Source: an uncultured Clostridia bacterium | GTDB lineage: Bacteria > Bacillota > Clostridia > HGM11514 | Length of the DNA: 6,971 bases | Direction of reading: 5' to 3' | Assembly: GCA_934489915.1 (NCBI GenBank) | Contig: CAKSSZ010000076.1 | Span: 1-6,971, forward strand | In this document: positions 5,889-6,971 of the stretch, piece after piece | How the letters are laid out: each line of letters opens with the position of its first letter | Position numbering within the stretch: position 1 is the first letter of the stretch | The notes under the pieces: generated by a model | Seen by the model: only the letters and a program-made list of their open reading frames with translations | What the model was told of the DNA's origin: nothing | The model's database searches: none | Translations under genes and position numbers: made by a program

Positions 5889-6212
5889 ATGAAAACGGTA
5901 CAATTGGGCGGGTATGAAGCGAGCTTTGACAATACGGATCCGGCATTTTTAAAAAAATACGAGCAGGCGGCTGCCTATTACACCAGGCAGATCAGCCGGG
6001 TGAAGCCCAACGGCTCCGCCAGTGCCATGATGAGCCGGGTGGTGCGGGTGTTTGAAAAAACCTTTGAAATACTGTTCGGTGCGGACGCAGCGGCGCAGAT
6101 GCTGGGGGAGAGACGGAGCGTGGACGAGTGCCTGTCTATTTATCAGGCACTGGTGACGGCGGTCAATGATTTCTCCGGCACCCTGGAGCAGATTGACCGG
6201 ATCGGACGATGA
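5889..6212 (+). CDS. Probable tail assembly chaperone
   Basis: This 107-residue, mainly helical protein sits between the tail tube and Gp15 genes, where siphophages encode the chaperone that holds the tape measure during tail assembly. Visible are a short N-terminal strand VQLGGYEASFDN, a helix about 18-38 (AFLKKYEQAAAYY), a Ser/Ala-rich turn, then helices RVVRVFEKTFEILFGADAAAQML (49-71) and VDECLSIYQALVTAVNDFS (77-95). Start: ATG 5889 has AAAGGA at 5874-5879 with normal spacing; ATG 5880 is too close to it. The stop codon overlaps the next start as ATGA. There is no sign that a frameshift joins it to Gp15: the -1 frame carries a stop at 6194. The role is inferred from position and size. Confidence 0.65.
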   Translation: MKTVQLGGYEASFDNTDPAFLKKYEQAAAYYTRQISRVKPNGSASAMMSRVVRVFEKTFEILFGADAAAQMLGERRSVDECLSIYQALVTAVNDFSGTLEQIDRIGR

Positions 6213-6742
6213 GTATTCTGACCCTGCCGCCCGGGGCAGAGGTGGACGGGTATGTGCTGCAGACGGATTTTCGGCTGTGGCTGGAGTTTGAGGAGCAGGT
6301 GCGCAAGGTAGACTGCCCGGCGGCGTTGGTGCGGCTGCTGTGCCGCTATTACTGCTCCCCGCCCCCTGCCGATCCGGCAGAGGCGGTGGCGGTGTTGTGC
6401 CGGTTTTACTGTCCCGAAGGCGATCAGGGAGGGCGCACCAAAGGGGTGCGGGCATGTGATTTTGAGGTGGACGCTCCCTTGATTTATGCGGCGTTTCTCA
6501 GCCAGTACGGGTTGGATCTGACCAAGGCGGAGCTGCATTGGCATTTGTTTTTGGCGTTGTTCTCCGCATTGGGGGAGGAGCAGCGGATTTGCCGGGTGAT
6601 GGGGTATCGGACCATTGATTTGTCGGCGGTGAAGGATCCGGAGCAGAAGGCGTTTTATCGGCGGATGAAGCGGCAGTATCGCCTGCCCGCTCGGGTGCTG
6701 AGCGAGGAGGAGATTGGGGCTGTGATGGAGGGGTTGATGTAG
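6209..6742 (+). CDS. Bacteriophage Gp15 family tail assembly protein
   Basis: This 177-residue protein belongs to the Gp15 family, encoded directly before the tape measure gene in many Gram-positive siphophages and thought to act with the upstream chaperone. Diagnostic stretches are DFRLWLEFEEQV (20-31), the central CDFEVDAPLIYAAFLSQYG (83-101) followed by IDLTKAELHW-like LDLTKAELHWHLFLALFSAL (102-121), ICRVMGYRTIDLS (127-139) and the basic end FYRRMKRQYRLP (149-160). Length is as usual for the family. There is ATGA start/stop coupling with the preceding gene and no separate ribosome binding site of note, suggesting fixed stoichiometry. Unusually, repeats follow it at once in place of a tape measure gene. 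Confidence 0.9.
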   Translation: MSILTLPPGAEVDGYVLQTDFRLWLEFEEQVRKVDCPAALVRLLCRYYCSPPPADPAEAVAVLCRFYCPEGDQGGRTKGVRACDFEVDAPLIYAAFLSQYGLDLTKAELHWHLFLALFSALGEEQRICRVMGYRTIDLSAVKDPEQKAFYRRMKRQYRLPARVLSEEEIGAVMEGLM

Positions 6743-6753
6743 GGGGGGCATCA

Positions 6754-6816
6754 CTTGCGTCTCGCCCCCGCTTCCGGGTTGCCTATCTCGCTTCCGTCTT
6801 GGGTTTTCAGTCGGCA
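6754..6816 (-). repeat. Repeat family A, inverted arm attached to repeat B copy 2
   Basis: The reverse complement aligns gap-free over 63 bp to the left snapback arm at 87-149 (46 identical). It keeps the core cttccgtcttgggtttt (6791-6807). It corresponds in place and orientation to the degenerate arm 153-198 next to B copy 1, but is better preserved. It starts 11 bases behind the Gp15 stop codon, after a G-run (6742-6748) that could pair weakly with the C-run at 6765-6769. Confidence 0.7.
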
Positions 6817-6971
6817 TACGGAGAAAAATCGATGAATGTTAGTCCGAGGGCCGTTCCGCAGGTGGTAAAATCCGCACAATCAAATTCCGCTGCGGTGGGC
6901 GAGATTTTAGCGAGGGAAGAACTGAGTGTTCTTCTCCGAAGCGGCCGCCGGAGGGGCGGCAATCGGGCTTA
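6810..6971 (+). repeat. Dispersed direct repeat B, copy 2 (cut by window end)
   Basis: This is the partner of 192-353 at a constant offset of 6618 bases with no gaps. Identity is complete from 6895 to the last base. Relative to copy 1, the hairpin at 6887-6895 has two changes (6888 and 6894) that pair with each other, while the other hairpin arms are unchanged. The window stops inside the repeat, so its right boundary is unknown. Confidence 0.85.

Noticed and set aside
5946..5957. TTT TTA AAA AAA, a slippery run in the chaperone gene (T TTA AAA and A AAA AAA in phase)
   Set aside because: A -1 shift there would end at the TGA at 6053, far from Gp15, giving a short peptide of no recognisable use; the run is plausible as ordinary Phe-Leu-Lys-Lys coding.
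6055..6208. Programmed -1 frameshift joining the chaperone to Gp15, as in lambda G/GT
   Set aside because: The A-run at 6055-6060 is not in the correct phase for a slippery heptamer, and the -1 frame has a stop at 6194 with no slippery site between it and the Gp15 start; the ATGA overlap explains the arrangement.
192..6971. Terminal overlap of a circular contig as the explanation of the repeat at both ends
   Set aside because: The two copies differ at 12 positions and are preceded by different sequence, so they are distinct copies and not the same DNA read twice.

Overview
This window is one block of head and tail morphogenesis genes from a tailed phage or prophage with siphovirus-type architecture. 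All genes lie on the + strand and most are tightly packed. The host is most likely a GC-rich Gram-positive gut-type clostridium (Bacillota, Oscillospiraceae-like). Three things suggest this: strong purine-rich Shine-Dalgarno sites before most genes, GC-rich third codon positions, and close resemblance of the portal, GP20 scaffold, capsid, minor capsid and Gp15 proteins to those of clostridial prophages. The host assignment is an inference.

Layout. Positions 1-783 hold no convincing gene. They contain two families of dispersed repeats: A, about 60 bp, present as a snapback at 87-198 and a single arm at 568-626; and B, at least 162 bp, at 192-353. An AT-rich, then purine-rich, leader runs into the first gene. 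The genes follow in order: portal (784-2148), an 84-bp gap, GP20-type scaffold (2233-2751), major capsid protein (2776-3669), a tiny lysine-rich ORF (3699-3758), a hairpin-rich spacer (3757-3894), head-tail connector (3895-4218), probable head-closure protein (4215-4544), minor capsid/neck protein (4555-4914), probable tail terminator (4930-5349), tail tube protein (5355-5837), probable tail assembly chaperone (5889-6212) and Gp15 protein (6209-6742). Both repeat families then recur (A at 6754-6816, B at 6810-6971), and the window ends inside the second B copy.

How the genes work together. The scaffold directs assembly of the HK97-fold capsid around the portal ring. The connector, head-closure, neck and terminator proteins build the head-tail joint. 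The tube protein polymerises into the tail, helped by the chaperone/Gp15 pair, which in related phages precedes the tape measure gene. Terminase, a Mu F-like head morphogenesis gene, tape measure, baseplate, lysis and regulation genes are not in the window.

What stands out is the repeats rather than the genes. The same A(minus)-B repeat pair, in the same orientation, brackets the whole module exactly where the terminase and tape measure genes would be expected to adjoin. The two B copies share nested hairpins, including one paired U-A to C-G replacement, which hints at a structured RNA or DNA element. No previously undescribed defence or enzymatic system is visible.
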